Of a stretch of DNA of 64,000 nucleotides, positions 1-8,683 are shown piece after piece. Source of the stretch: Pseudomonas sp. GD03944. GTDB lineage: Bacteria; Pseudomonadota; Gammaproteobacteria; Pseudomonadales; Pseudomonadaceae. The stretch's first letter is position 1. Each line of letters begins with the position of its first letter. Below the pieces are notes generated by a model. That model did no database searches and was not told the DNA's origin. It saw nothing but the letters and a program-made list of their open reading frames with translations. A program made the translations under genes and the position numbers. The stretch covers positions 62,001 through 126,000 of the forward strand of contig NZ_JAOCAH010000001.1 of assembly GCF_029839275.1 (NCBI RefSeq). The letters are read 5' to 3'.

Positions 1-247
1 CGCCAAGCGCTACCTGTGCGCGGTCGATGTGCAGTACCAGGCTGGCCTGTCCCAGGCATCCCGGCACAGCCTGGCCTTGCAGGGCGGTCCGTTCGACGAC
101 CGCGAAGCAGAGGCCTTCCTGCGTGCACCCTTCGCTCAGGACGCCCTAACCCTGCGCCGCCTGGACGACCTGGGCAAGGACCCGGCCATGCGCACCCCGC
201 CCCTTGAGCACTTCTACCTACGGCTCGAGCGGCTGCTGATCGCTTGA
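1..247 (+). CDS. HD-domain protein, C-terminal end (partial)
   Basis: The reading frame is open from base 2 and runs to a TGA at 245-247, so only the last 81 residues are present and the start lies outside the window. The visible part has a pattern close to RYLCAV, then LS.AS..SL.LQGGP, then a LR.LDDL.K segment. From memory this matches the end of HD-domain proteins of the phosphonate-degradation type (PhnZ-like dioxygenases). The metal-binding HD residues would lie upstream of the window, so activity cannot be judged. No phosphonate gene follows it here. Confidence 0.6.
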   Translation, partial: AKRYLCAVDVQYQAGLSQASRHSLALQGGPFDDREAEAFLRAPFAQDALTLRRLDDLGKDPAMRTPPLEHFYLRLERLLIA

Positions 248-355
248 TCCACGACAGGCAAAGCAGCACCGCTTGGATTAACCTGAAGGCACGGCATGGA
301 CTTTTCGCCGCCGCGCAAGGTCAATGCTTTTGCCTATCAGTAAAGGGAGAGCCTT

Positions 356-622
356 ATGCCTGCAAACCGTCTGCAGCAGCAGTTGGATGACCTGCGCAAC
401 CAACTGGCCCAGGACCCACCGCTCAGTGAGGAAGAACGGGCATCGCTGTTCGTCCTCACCCAGGAGATCGAACTGCAACTGGCGCAACAGGCTGCCGCCT
501 CGCCAAACGCCACGCTGATCGATGGCGTCAACCTGGCAGTGGAGCGCTTCGAAGCCAGCCACCCCACCCTGGCCGGCACGCTGCGCAACATCATGCAGAG
601 CCTGGCCAACATGGGGATCTGA
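356..622 (+). CDS. DUF4404 family protein
   Basis: Small acidic protein of 88 residues with no signal peptide or membrane segment. It is rich in Gln, Leu and Glu in the first half and looks helical, consistent with the DUF4404 family common in Pseudomonas. Function is unknown. The ATG is preceded by AAAGGGAG at a good distance. It ends against a bidirectional terminator that also serves queF, which converges from the right. It is probably a single-gene unit, as the partial gene upstream ends about 110 bp before it. Confidence 0.75.
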   Translation: MPANRLQQQLDDLRNQLAQDPPLSEEERASLFVLTQEIELQLAQQAAASPNATLIDGVNLAVERFEASHPTLAGTLRNIMQSLANMGI

Positions 623-646
623 TACCCCGGCGTGGCATGCGCTCAT

Positions 647-675
647 AAAAAACCCCGGCAATGGCCGGGGTTTTT
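647..675. terminator. Bidirectional intrinsic terminator
   Basis: An A-run, a CCCCGGC stem, a short loop, the matching GCCGGGG and a T-run. It lies between the convergent ends of the DUF4404 gene and queF and can work on both strands. Confidence 0.9.
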
Positions 676-677
676 CA

Positions 678-1508
678 TTACTGGCGCACCAGTCGCCGGT
701 TGTCGGTCTCGACGGCCGCGGTGCTGCGGTAGGGATTGATGTCCAGCCCGCCACGGCGCACGTAGCGCGCGTATACCGTCAGCGCTTGTGGCTGCAGCAG
801 GCGCTGCAGGTCGAGGAAGATCCGCTCCACGCACTGCTCGTGAAAGTCCGCGTGCTGGCGGAAGCTCACCAGGTAGGCCAGCAGGCTGGCGGGATCGAGT
901 GCCGGCCCACGGTATTGCACCACCACCGTGCCCCAGTCCGGCTGGCCGGTGACTGGGCAGTTGGACTTCAGCAGGTGGCTGTAGAGGCTTTCCTCCACCA
1001 CGCGCCCGGCGTCGCAGCGCAGCAGCTCGGGCTGCGGCTGGGCGTAGTTGCTGATGCTCACGTCGAGGTCATCGATGCAGACGCCTGGCAGCGTGGCCAC
1101 GCCGTCCCGCGCCACCTCATCCAGGCTGCGCACCCGCACCCCGACCGGCTTGCCGGCCGCGGCGGACAGGTCCTTGCGCAGCACGGCTTCCAGCTCGGCC
1201 ACGTCGGCGAACACCGTCTGGTTCAGCGAGTTGAGGTACAGCTTGAACGACTTCGACTCGATGATGTTCGGCGAATCCGCCGGAATCGCGAACTCGCCGA
1301 TGGCCACCACCGGCTTGCCCGACGGCAGCAGCCAGGACAGCTCGAAGCAGTTCCAGTAATCCACGCCTTGGTACGGCAAGGTGCTAGCCGTCAGGCCCAG
1401 CTCGGCCCACTTCGCGGCACGCGGAATGGGGAACAGCAGCGACGGCGTGTAGGTGGAGACGTATTCGCTGGATTTGCCCAGCGGAGAATCTTCTGCAGCG
1501 GGATGCAT
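678..1508 (-). CDS. queF: NADPH-dependent 7-cyano-7-deazaguanine reductase QueF
   Basis: QueF reduces the nitrile preQ0 to the amine preQ1 in the cytoplasm, a step of queuosine tRNA modification. The 276-residue protein is the long, two-module type. Visible are the family motif ESKSFKLY (residues 84-91), the nucleophilic Cys in SNCPVTG (C184) and the closing FHEQC region. A longer frame to 1529 exists, but the ATG at 1508 gives the family length and N-terminus ([17 protein letters not shown]). Its ribosome binding site is weak. It lies 43 bp after the pyrF stop, with which it may be cotranscribed. Confidence 0.95.
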   Translation of the reverse strand: MHPAAEDSPLGKSSEYVSTYTPSLLFPIPRAAKWAELGLTASTLPYQGVDYWNCFELSWLLPSGKPVVAIGEFAIPADSPNIIESKSFKLYLNSLNQTVFADVAELEAVLRKDLSAAAGKPVGVRVRSLDEVARDGVATLPGVCIDDLDVSISNYAQPQPELLRCDAGRVVEESLYSHLLKSNCPVTGQPDWGTVVVQYRGPALDPASLLAYLVSFRQHADFHEQCVERIFLDLQRLLQPQALTVYARYVRRGGLDINPYRSTAAVETDNRRLVRQ

Positions 1509-1551
1509 GGTGGAAACCTGAATCAGCAAGAACGAAGGCGGTGCGGCGTGC

Positions 1552-2250
1552 TTACGCCAGCTCCGCCACGACAGCGGCCAGGGCCTGGGACGGGCTGGCG
1601 GCCTGGCTGATCGGGCGGCCGATCACCAGGTAGTCGGAACCGGCATCCAGGGCCTGGCGCGGGGTGAGAATGCGGCGCTGGTCATCCTGGGCGCTGCCGG
1701 CCGGGCGAATCCCCGGGGTGACCAGTTGCAGGCGCGGCTGGGCGATCTTCAGCGCCGTGGCTTCCTGCGCCGAGCAAACCAGACCGTCCATGCCGGCGCG
1801 GGACGCCAGCTCGGCCAGGCGCAGCACCTGCTCCTGGGGCTCGACGTCCAGGCCGATGCCGACCAGGTCTTCGCGCTCCATGCTGGTCAGCACGGTCACG
1901 CCGATCAGCAGCGGCTTGGGGCCGTTGAACTTGTCCAGGGTCTCGCGGCAGGCCGCCATCATGCGCAGGCCGCCGGAGCAGTGCACGTTGACCATCCACA
2001 CGCCCATCTCGGCAGCGGCCTTGACCGCCATCGCCGTGGTGTTGGGGATGTCGTGGAATTTAAGGTCAAGGAACACCTCGAAGCCCTTGTCACGCAGGGT
2101 GGTGACGATTTCCGAGGCACAGCTGGTGAACAGCTCCTTACCCACCTTGACCCGGCACAGCTTGGGATCGAGCTGATCGGCCAGCGCCAGGGCGGCATCA
2201 CGGGTCGGGAAATCCAAGGCAACGATGATCGGGGTCTGGCAAGCGGACAT
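1552..2250 (-). CDS. pyrF: Orotidine 5'-phosphate decarboxylase
   Basis: Catalyses the last step of UMP synthesis, decarboxylation of orotidine monophosphate, in the cytoplasm. The 232-residue protein has the substrate-binding ALDFP at the N-terminus, the catalytic [10 protein letters not shown] motif (D62, K64, D67) and GIRP near the end. The open frame runs further up to 2406, but that extension is the translation of a repeat sequence. The ATG at 2250, preceded by a GAGAG site, gives the normal length. It sits directly upstream of queF on the same strand. Confidence 0.96.
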   Translation of the reverse strand: MSACQTPIIVALDFPTRDAALALADQLDPKLCRVKVGKELFTSCASEIVTTLRDKGFEVFLDLKFHDIPNTTAMAVKAAAEMGVWMVNVHCSGGLRMMAACRETLDKFNGPKPLLIGVTVLTSMEREDLVGIGLDVEPQEQVLRLAELASRAGMDGLVCSAQEATALKIAQPRLQLVTPGIRPAGSAQDDQRRILTPRQALDAGSDYLVIGRPISQAASPSQALAAVVAELA

Positions 2251-2380
2251 GGGTAACTCTCGGGGCAAGTCGAATTCGGCGCGCATTGTAGCGGAAGCCG
2301 CGCCAGCGTGCCGCTCCAAAGCGCCGAGCAGTACACCGCCGGGCGCAAGTCGAACACCCATCAGCTCGCACATGCTTTCC

Positions 2381-2774
2381 CGTAGGGTGGATGACGCTCT
2401 TTTCATCCATCAAGCCGTTAGGCTCAGAAGACCTTGGTGGAAAACGCGTTGCGGTTTTCCACCCTACGGCACGCTCGAGCGCGGTGCTTCCCGTAGGAGC
2501 GGCTGGGCGGCATTCCGATTGCCCGCGAGCCCCTTATCGAGCTGATACGGCGCTATAAGGCACGAACCGCCGAGCTCGCGGCCAAGGCCGCTCCTACAGG
2601 TTGGTCGCCTTCATCAGCGCGTAGCTTCCCTCCTAGCGGCCCTACGGTGCTGAAAACAAAAGCCATCCCCATGAAAGAACGCCATTTCGGGCCATGACGC
2701 CATCGTGGGAAGGGCTTCAGCCGCGACAGCGTCTCAAGGCATTGAAAAGCTCGCGGCTAAAGCCCCTCCTACAA
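2381..2774. repeat. Cluster of palindromic intergenic repeats
   Basis: The 518-bp gap between pyrF and the next gene holds no gene. It contains a copy of the CGTAGGGTGGATGACGCTC family (2381-2469, ending in CCACCCTACGG), a REP-type pair starting GTAGGAGCGGCT and ending GCCGCTCCTACAGG (2493-2599), and a second REP pair built on AGGGCTTCAGCCGCGAC and GCGGCTAAAGCCCCTCC (2705-2772). All are inverted and recur elsewhere in the window. Confidence 0.8.
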
Positions 2775-3992
2775 CGCTTTGATCGCCCGCAACAGCGCCT
2801 GCAGGCGCTGCGCATCCTGGCTCGGGCAGTTGATCTGTACGTCAGCCAAGCCCAGCCAGCCGGCCATGGCCTGCAGGTTGTCCGCCATGGCAGCGAGGCA
2901 GGCGTCGTCCAGGTTCTGGTGTTCGCCGTGCAGCGCATGCACCACCAGCCGCTTCCGGGCGCGCTCGGCCCGCAGGTCGAGGCGCGCCACCAGCCGACCG
3001 TCATGCAGAAAGGGCAGCACGTAGTAGCCGTACACCCGCTTGTGCTGGGGCGTGTAGATCTCCAGCCGGTAATGGAAGTCGAACAGCCGCTCGGTCCGCG
3101 CCCGCTCCCAGATCAGCGAGTCGAACGGCGACAGCAAGACGCTCGCATTCACCTTGCGCGGGATGCGCGGCGTGCCCCGGCAATAGGCCGGCTGCACCCA
3201 CCCCTGCACCTGGACCTTCTGCAGCTCACCGGCCTCCAGCAATTCCAGCAGGCGCGCCTGGCTGTCGCGGGCATCGAGGCGGTAGTAGTCGCGCAGGTCC
3301 TTCTCCGTGGCGACGCCCAGGGCATCGGCGGCCAGCAGCATCAGGCGGCGCTGGGCCTCGGCGGCTTCCAGCGGCGGCTGCTCCAGCACCGCCCTCGGCA
3401 CCACCCGCTCCGGCAGGTCGTACAGCCGCTCGAAGCCCCGGCGCCCGGCCACCGTGACCTCGCCCGCCGCGAACAGCCATTCCAACGCATGCTTCTCCGC
3501 GCTCCAGCCCCACCAGGAGCCCGTGCGCCCTTCCTGCCCCAGGCTGCCCGCCCCCAGGGCGCCCTGCTCGCGCACGGCCTGCACGATCCGGCGAATCAGC
3601 GGCTGCTGCTCCCGGCCAAACTGCGCCAGTTGCCTGTAGATGCCCTGCCCCTCACGGGCCCGCTGCATGCGCCAGCCCAGCAGCGCATAGGCGCTCCATG
3701 GCAGCAGCGAGGCTTCGTGCCCCCAGTACTCGAACAGCGTGCGTTTGCGTCCCTGACTCCAGGCAGCGCTTTCGAGCAGCGTCCGGTCGTAGGCGCCCAG
3801 GCGGGAAAACAGCGGCAGGTAGTGGGACCGCACCAGGGCGTTCACCGAATCGATCTGCAGCAGCCCCAGGCGTTCGATCATCCGGTTGACCTGCAAGGCA
3901 CCCGGCGCGCCACGGGGCGGCCGGCCGAAGCCCTGGGCCGCCAATGCAAGGGCGCGGGCCTGCTTGAGGGAGAGTGAATTGTCGGTGGGCAT
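2769..3992 (-). CDS. YcaQ/AlkX-type DNA glycosylase family protein (winged helix, DUF1006)
   Basis: Member of the HTH_42 / YcaQ family. E. coli YcaQ is a DNA glycosylase that unhooks interstrand crosslinks and bulky alkyl adducts, and it is built of tandem winged-helix domains. The 407-residue length is typical. The N-terminal RLGLLQIDSVN segment carries Q46-I47-D48, which fits the Q-x-D catalytic pattern of the YcaQ branch rather than the Q-x-Q of antibiotic self-resistance AlkZ enzymes. No signal peptide, so it acts in the cytoplasm. The start has AAGGA upstream. It stands alone between repeats. Confidence 0.85.
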   Translation of the reverse strand: MPTDNSLSLKQARALALAAQGFGRPPRGAPGALQVNRMIERLGLLQIDSVNALVRSHYLPLFSRLGAYDRTLLESAAWSQGRKRTLFEYWGHEASLLPWSAYALLGWRMQRAREGQGIYRQLAQFGREQQPLIRRIVQAVREQGALGAGSLGQEGRTGSWWGWSAEKHALEWLFAAGEVTVAGRRGFERLYDLPERVVPRAVLEQPPLEAAEAQRRLMLLAADALGVATEKDLRDYYRLDARDSQARLLELLEAGELQKVQVQGWVQPAYCRGTPRIPRKVNASVLLSPFDSLIWERARTERLFDFHYRLEIYTPQHKRVYGYYVLPFLHDGRLVARLDLRAERARKRLVVHALHGEHQNLDDACLAAMADNLQAMAGWLGLADVQINCPSQDAQRLQALLRAIKAL

Positions 3993-4071
3993 CCGTACAT
4001 TCCTTGAACCGTTGCCCCACCCTAAGGGATGTCAGCGGAGATGGGTAGGCACCTCGCCGATCACCCCTGCC

Positions 4072-4103
4072 CGTAGCCTGGGTTGAGCGAAGCGATACCC
4101 GGG
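4072..4103. repeat. Short repeat, GGTTGAGCGAAGCGATACCC family
   Basis: A copy of a short family that recurs in this window in one or other orientation at 7131-7162, 19310-19335, 19480-19512 and 36825-36857. It is followed by a second, partial GCATCGCTTCGCTC segment. It occupies the gap between the glycosylase start and the DUF1127 stop. Confidence 0.7.
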
Positions 4104-4127
4104 GCATCGCTTCGCGCTCGCCACCCT

Positions 4128-4367
4128 TCACGGACGACGCAGCGGGTCATCCCAGAACGGCCGCTCGCTTTCCTGCAACACATCGGCACGGCTCAAACCC
4201 ATGTCCTTCAGCGCACCGTCACTCAACGCTGCCAGTTGCCGACGCTCCTTCATCAATTGCTGCCAGCGCATGAGCTGGCGCCCGATCATCCGCAGCAGCC
4301 CGCCCAGGCTTGCCACCTGACGGGGCATCGCACCGGCTATCGCATACCCTTTCTGACCTTTCATCAT
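4128..4367 (-). CDS. DUF1127 domain-containing small protein
   Basis: Seventy-nine residues with the compact Arg-rich DUF1127 helix (about residues 25-60: WQQLMKERRQLAALSDGALKDMGLS), ending in a WDDP segment. DUF1127 proteins are small and often stress- or nutrient-linked, and some bind RNA, but this one has no assigned role. Of the two adjacent ATGs, 4367 is five bases from an AGGAGG, and 4364 is equally possible. It is divergent from the LysR gene at 4462 with about 95 bp between them, so that regulator may control it. Confidence 0.85.
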   Translation of the reverse strand: MMKGQKGYAIAGAMPRQVASLGGLLRMIGRQLMRWQQLMKERRQLAALSDGALKDMGLSRADVLQESERPFWDDPLRRP

Positions 4368-4461
4368 GTCGCCCTCCTGTGGGGATTGGCGACAGTCTCG
4401 CGCTGGGCATAAGATCAAACCAACGAATGTTTCTTATGCAGTCCATCTCAGAGATTGATGA

Positions 4462-5316
4462 ATGGCCCACTACCCCAGCATCGACAGCGAACTACTCCGC
4501 ACCTTCGTCGCCATTGCCGACCACGGCGGCTTCACCCGCGCCGCAGAGGTGGTGAACCGCACCCAGTCGGCGGTGAGCATGCAGATGAAGCGCTTGGAAG
4601 AGGACGTGATGCAGCGCCCGCTGTTCCAGCGCGAGGGGCGCCAGGTCAGCCTTACGGCGGAGGGTCAGGTGCTGCTGGGTTATGCGCGGCGCATCCTCAA
4701 GCTGCATGGCGAGGTGATCACCACCCTGCGCGAGCCGCACATGGTTGGTGCCGTGCGCATCGGCACGCCGGATGACTACGTGATGCGCTTCATGCCGGGC
4801 ATTCTCTCGCGCTTCGCCCAGGCCTACCCGCTGGTGCAGGTGGAACTGCACTGCGAGCCGTCGTTCATGCTGCTGCAACGTCAGGACCTCGACCTGACCA
4901 TCGTCACCCGCGAGCCGGGCACCGAGATCGGCCAGCTGCTGCGCCAGGAACGCATCGTCTGGGCCGAGGCCCAGGGCTTCAGCCCCCACGAGCAGGAACC
5001 GCTGCCGCTGGCGATGTTCAACTCCCACTGTTTCTGCCGCTCCTGGGCCTGCAACGCGCTAGACGCCATGGAGCGCGAATACCGCATCGCCTACACCAGC
5101 CCGAGCCTGTCGGCGATCATGGCGGTGGTCAGCGCCGGCCTGGCCGTGACGGCCCAATTGCAAAGCCTGATCACCCCGGACATGCGCCTCCTTGGCGAGG
5201 CCGATGGGTTGCCGACGATGCCCTCGGCCAGCATCGTGCTGCTGCGCAACGAACAGCGCCGCTCGCCCGTGACCGAAACCCTGGCCGAGCACATCGTCGA
5301 AGGCTTCAGACTTTAA
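4462..5316 (+). CDS. LysR family transcriptional regulator
   Basis: Typical LysR protein of 284 residues: N-terminal winged helix (about 8-67, FTRAAEVVNRTQSAVSMQMK as recognition region) and a substrate-binding domain from about residue 90. The effector is unknown. Divergent orientation to the DUF1127 gene suggests that gene as a target, which is inference from arrangement. Its last 11 bases overlap the end of the convergent TSUP transporter gene. Confidence 0.92.
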   Translation: MAHYPSIDSELLRTFVAIADHGGFTRAAEVVNRTQSAVSMQMKRLEEDVMQRPLFQREGRQVSLTAEGQVLLGYARRILKLHGEVITTLREPHMVGAVRIGTPDDYVMRFMPGILSRFAQAYPLVQVELHCEPSFMLLQRQDLDLTIVTREPGTEIGQLLRQERIVWAEAQGFSPHEQEPLPLAMFNSHCFCRSWACNALDAMEREYRIAYTSPSLSAIMAVVSAGLAVTAQLQSLITPDMRLLGEADGLPTMPSASIVLLRNEQRRSPVTETLAEHIVEGFRL

Positions 5317-6061
5317 GGCCGAGCAGCACCGCGCAGAGCAGCAGGAAACCGGCGAACAGCGCGCGCAACAGGCGCTCCGGCAAGGCATGGGCGAACTTCA
5401 CGCCCCAGCTGATACTCAGCAGGCCGCCGACCGCCAGGGGCACGGCCAGCGCCCAATCAACGTGGTCGTGCAGCGCATAGGTGGCCAGGGTCACGCCGGT
5501 ACTCGGCGCCGCCAGGGCCAGCGACAAGCCTTGGGCAACCACCTGGGTGGTGCCGAACACACTGGTCAGCACCGGCGTGGCCAGTACCGCCCCGCCCACC
5601 CCGAACAAGCCACCGAGCAAACCGGCGAAGCTGCCGAGCGCCCCCAGCCACGGCCAGGGGTAGCGCAGCTCGGTGCCGCCTGCGGACGGGCGGAAATACA
5701 CCCGGGAAAAGTTGTACGCCGCCAGGGCCACCAGGAAGGCGACGAACGCCATGCGCATGCGTTCGGCGTCCACGTTCACCGCCCAGCCAGCGCCCAATAG
5801 GGCGAACGCGAAACTGGTGATGCCCAGGGTCAGGGCATGGCGCACATCGATGCGGTTGCGCTGGTGGTAGCGCCACAGGGCCAGCAGCACGTTCGGTACC
5901 ACCATCACCAGGGCGGTGCCCTGGGCCAATTGCTGGTCGAGGCCGAACAGCACCCCCAGCGCAGGGATCGCGATCAGCCCGCCGCCGATGCCAAACAGCC
6001 CGCCCAGGGTGCCGAGAAAGGCCCCAAGGACCAGGTTCAATGCAATGTCGATCAGATTCAT
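5306..6061 (-). CDS. TSUP family membrane transporter (TauE/SafE type)
   Basis: Integral membrane protein of 251 residues with about eight hydrophobic segments in two repeats, each opening with a Gly-rich loop (GLFGIGGGLIAIP near residue 25 and GLFGVGGAVLATP near residue 160), the signature of the TSUP family. Members export sulfite, sulfoacetate or other organosulfur anions, and the substrate here is not evident. The ATG at 6061 places the first helix at the N-terminus; a longer frame to 6133 adds no family sequence. Divergent from the LysR gene at 6167, its probable regulator. Confidence 0.88.
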   Translation of the reverse strand: MNLIDIALNLVLGAFLGTLGGLFGIGGGLIAIPALGVLFGLDQQLAQGTALVMVVPNVLLALWRYHQRNRIDVRHALTLGITSFAFALLGAGWAVNVDAERMRMAFVAFLVALAAYNFSRVYFRPSAGGTELRYPWPWLGALGSFAGLLGGLFGVGGAVLATPVLTSVFGTTQVVAQGLSLALAAPSTGVTLATYALHDHVDWALAVPLAVGGLLSISWGVKFAHALPERLLRALFAGFLLLCAVLLGLKV

Positions 6062-6166
6062 AGCGGGCTCCAGCTTCGATGCCGCGCATGCTAAGCCGGT
6101 GGCGCTAGCATGGAAACGCACAGCAGCGCACAATGGCTATGCGCTCAACGCACAAGCGAAACCTGC

Positions 6167-7117
6167 ATGAACCCCGACGCCCTGACCGATCAGCTGGAAC
6201 TCTTTCTCGATGTGCTGGAGGCCGGCAGCTTCTCCGCCGCCGCGCGTCGCCACCCGCTCACCCCGTCGGCGGTGGCACGCCGGATCGACGCGCTGGAGCG
6301 CGCCATCGGCAGCAGCCTGTTCAGCCGCACCACCCACGCCGTGCGCGTGACGCCGGCGGGCCTGGCCTTCGCCGAACGGGCCCGGCGCATCCTGGCCGAG
6401 CTGCACTTGGCCAGAGCCGAAGCGGTGTCCCTGAGCAGTGCGCCGGAAGGCCTGATTCGCATCGACGCCCCGAATCCGTTCGGTCGACGTCACCTGGGCC
6501 CGGCCATCGCCGACTTCCTCAGCGCCAACCCGGGGCTGGATGTGCAGTTACGGTTGATCGACAGCTTCATCGACCTCAAGGGGGAAAACCTGGGCGAAGT
6601 CGACCTAGTGGTGCGCATCGGCCCGCTGCCCGACAGCCGCTTGGTGGCCACGCCGCTGGCGTCGATGACCCGCATCGTCTGCGCCAGCCCGGACTACCTG
6701 CGCCGCCGCGGCATCCCGCGCAGCCCGCTGGAACTGGAGCAACACGACGGCCTCGACTGGGCCAGCCTCGCCCCGCCCTACGCCTGGCGCTTCGAGGTCG
6801 ACGGCAAGCTGCAGCTGTGCAAACCCAAGCGCCTGCGCATGACTACCAACAACGCCGAAACCCTGCTGTTCAGCGCGGTCGCAGGCCTGGGCATCGCCCA
6901 CCTGCCCACCTGGATGAGCAGCGAACACCTGCTGCGCGGCGAGCTGGTGCCGCTGTTCTGCGAAAACGGCATGCCACCGGCCGAACCCAGCAGCATCTAC
7001 GCCCTGCGCCTGGAACGCGAAGGCAGCCCCCGCGCCCGCCTGCTGCTGAGCTTCCTGAAACAACGCTTCGGCTTCCCACCGCCCTGGGACCAGGCCTTGC
7101 AGGCCAGCCTGGGCTGA
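6167..7117 (+). CDS. LysR family transcriptional regulator
   Basis: A 316-residue LysR protein of the CrgA-like subgroup: helix-turn-helix at about 18-45 (FSAAARRHPLTPSAVARRID), then an effector domain with the usual VRIGPLPDSRLVATPL and LGIAHLP blocks. The start at 6167 matches the family N-terminus; an upstream ATG at 6110 adds a poorly conserved leader. It faces away from the TSUP transporter across 105 bp, a layout in which LysR proteins commonly control their neighbour. Confidence 0.92.
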   Translation: MNPDALTDQLELFLDVLEAGSFSAAARRHPLTPSAVARRIDALERAIGSSLFSRTTHAVRVTPAGLAFAERARRILAELHLARAEAVSLSSAPEGLIRIDAPNPFGRRHLGPAIADFLSANPGLDVQLRLIDSFIDLKGENLGEVDLVVRIGPLPDSRLVATPLASMTRIVCASPDYLRRRGIPRSPLELEQHDGLDWASLAPPYAWRFEVDGKLQLCKPKRLRMTTNNAETLLFSAVAGLGIAHLPTWMSSEHLLRGELVPLFCENGMPPAEPSSIYALRLEREGSPRARLLLSFLKQRFGFPPPWDQALQASLG

Positions 7118-7130
7118 AGCCACTGCCGCC

Positions 7131-7457
7131 CCCGGGTATCGCTACGCTCCACCCAGGCTACGAACACGGCAACGCGTAGGGTGGATGACGCTCTTTTCAT
7201 CCACCAATCGGTTAGCCATGCACGGTGGATGGATGAAGCGTCATCCACCCTACGGGCACACGCCACATTTGATCGTTCCCACGCTCCGCGTGGGCATGCA
7301 TCTCGTGACGCTCCGCGTCACCCACGAAGCCACAGACGGGTATCACACGCTCAACCACCCCACGAACACGGGCAGCCCGTAGGGTGGATGACGCTCTTTT
7401 CATCCACCACCGGTTAGCCATGCACGGTGGATGGATGAAGCGTCATCCACCCTACGG
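7131..7457. repeat. Composite repeat: two A-type palindromes around a B-type element
   Basis: Fills the 371-bp gap between the LysR and RDD genes. In order: a GGGTATCGCTACGCTCC repeat (7131-7162), an A-type palindrome from CGTAGGGTGG to CCACCCTACG (7175-7254), a B element with two small hairpins, CCACGCTCCGCGTGG and GTGACGCTCCGCGTCAC (7271-7322), a linker with TATCAC.CGCTCAACC, and a second A palindrome (7378-7456). The same A-B-linker-A order recurs at 43611-43899. No coding potential. Confidence 0.8.
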
Positions 7458-7488
7458 GACGCGCTGTGGACCGGTCAGGGCAGCCTGA

Positions 7489-7995
7489 TTACTCGGCCGG
7501 CACCACCCGGGTGCCGGCGAGGTGGTCGTGCACGCAGCGGCGGTCGCGGCGGAAGATGAACAGGTAGTTGATGACGCACAGCAGGCCGCCCAGTGTCGGG
7601 ATGAGGGTCAGCAGCCACACGCTGACGTAGCGTTTGAGCACCAGACCGGGCAGGTCCGGTATCTGGCCCTGCATCGTGACGATACGCACCTTGCAGATAC
7701 GCTTGCCGACTGTCTGGCCGTAGCGCTTGAGCCACGCGCCGTTGATCAGCATGAATATCGCCATCCCCAGTACCAGGTTCAGCACCTGTTCCCACAGGCT
7801 CGGCACCACGCCCTGGGCAATCCGCTCGAAATCGCCGTTGAAATAGGAAATCGGCCCCGTGATGGCCATCAGCAGCACCGTGTCGATGATCACGGCACCC
7901 AGCCGCGCACCGCGCGACGCATGCGGCAATTCACCGGGGACGTGTTCGTTCAGCGCGGCCTGAGGGGCCTGGTAGGGGTTGTTCGGGTCAATCAT
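7489..7995 (-). CDS. RDD family membrane protein
   Basis: A 168-residue protein with about three membrane segments. The RDD domain is visible: RGARLGAVIIDTVLL (first Arg and Asp), GQTVGKRICKVRIV after the second helix, and RRDRRCVHDHLAGTRVV at the end. An Asn/Pro-rich N-terminal tail (NNPYQAP) is common in Pseudomonas RDD proteins. Some RDD proteins in other genera act in ion exchange, but no role is set for this one. The terminator of efp lies just upstream, so it is likely a separate unit. Confidence 0.88.
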   Translation of the reverse strand: MIDPNNPYQAPQAALNEHVPGELPHASRGARLGAVIIDTVLLMAITGPISYFNGDFERIAQGVVPSLWEQVLNLVLGMAIFMLINGAWLKRYGQTVGKRICKVRIVTMQGQIPDLPGLVLKRYVSVWLLTLIPTLGGLLCVINYLFIFRRDRRCVHDHLAGTRVVPAE

Positions 7996-8026
7996 GCAAA
8001 CATCCTTGTGCTAGGGCTGGGGGTAT

Positions 8027-8053
8027 AAAAAAGCCCGACCGAGGTCGGGCTTT
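8027..8053 (-). terminator. Intrinsic terminator of efp
   Basis: On the minus strand, AGCCCGACC, a short loop, GGTCGGGCT and a T-run follow the efp stop by about 25 bp. Confidence 0.9.
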
Positions 8054-8077
8054 CTGCTCGCTGCAAAAGCCGGGTGA

Positions 8078-8650
8078 TTAAACCGGGGCTTTGGCGCGGG
8101 ACTTGTACTCGCCGGTGCGGGTATCGATTTCGATCCAGTCGTCGATGTTGCAGAAGTCAGCGACTTTGATCTCGGTACCGTTGGCCAGCTTGGCAGTCTT
8201 CATGACCTTGCCGGAGGTGTCGCCACGGGCGGAGTTCTCGGTGTAGGTGATCTGGCGGATGATGGTGGTCGGCAGGTCGACCGAAACCACTTTGCCTTCG
8301 AAGAAAACGGCTTCGCAGACGTCAGTCATGCCATCGACGATGTACGGCAGAACGCTTTCCAGGTCTTCGGCGCGCAGCTCATAGGAGTTGTACTCCGGGT
8401 CCATGAACACGTAGTCCTCACCGCTGACGTAGGACAGGGTTACTTCCTTACGCTCGAGGATCACCGGCTCCATCTTGTCGTCGGCTTTGTAAACGGTCTC
8501 GGTCTTGGAGCCGTTCAGCAGGTTCTTCAGCTTCATCTTGACGATGGCGCTGTTACGGCCGGACTTGGTGAATTCAGCCTTCTGGATCAGCCATGGGTGG
8601 CCGTCGATCAGGGCCACGCTGTTGGGCTTCATTTCTTGTGCGGTTTTCAT
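8078..8650 (-). CDS. efp: Translation elongation factor P
   Basis: EF-P relieves ribosome stalling at proline runs by binding between the P and E sites. The 190-residue protein has the three-barrel EF-P pattern. The tip of domain I reads KSGRNSA with Arg at position 32, the residue that EarP rhamnosylates in Pseudomonas, instead of the Lys used by EpmA in E. coli. The presence of earP right upstream supports this modification. EF-P ends with its own terminator. Confidence 0.98.
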   Translation of the reverse strand: MKTAQEMKPNSVALIDGHPWLIQKAEFTKSGRNSAIVKMKLKNLLNGSKTETVYKADDKMEPVILERKEVTLSYVSGEDYVFMDPEYNSYELRAEDLESVLPYIVDGMTDVCEAVFFEGKVVSVDLPTTIIRQITYTENSARGDTSGKVMKTAKLANGTEIKVADFCNIDDWIEIDTRTGEYKSRAKAPV

Positions 8651-8683
8651 ACGAATATCCGAATTAGACGGGAGGTACAGAAT

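Noticed and set aside
2251..2406. 52-residue N-terminal extension of PyrF
   Set aside because: Its first part is the translated A-type repeat, and the shorter start gives the family length with a ribosome site.
7131..7457. CRISPR array
   Set aside because: Repeats are palindromic, few, unevenly spaced and without unique spacers; no cas gene.
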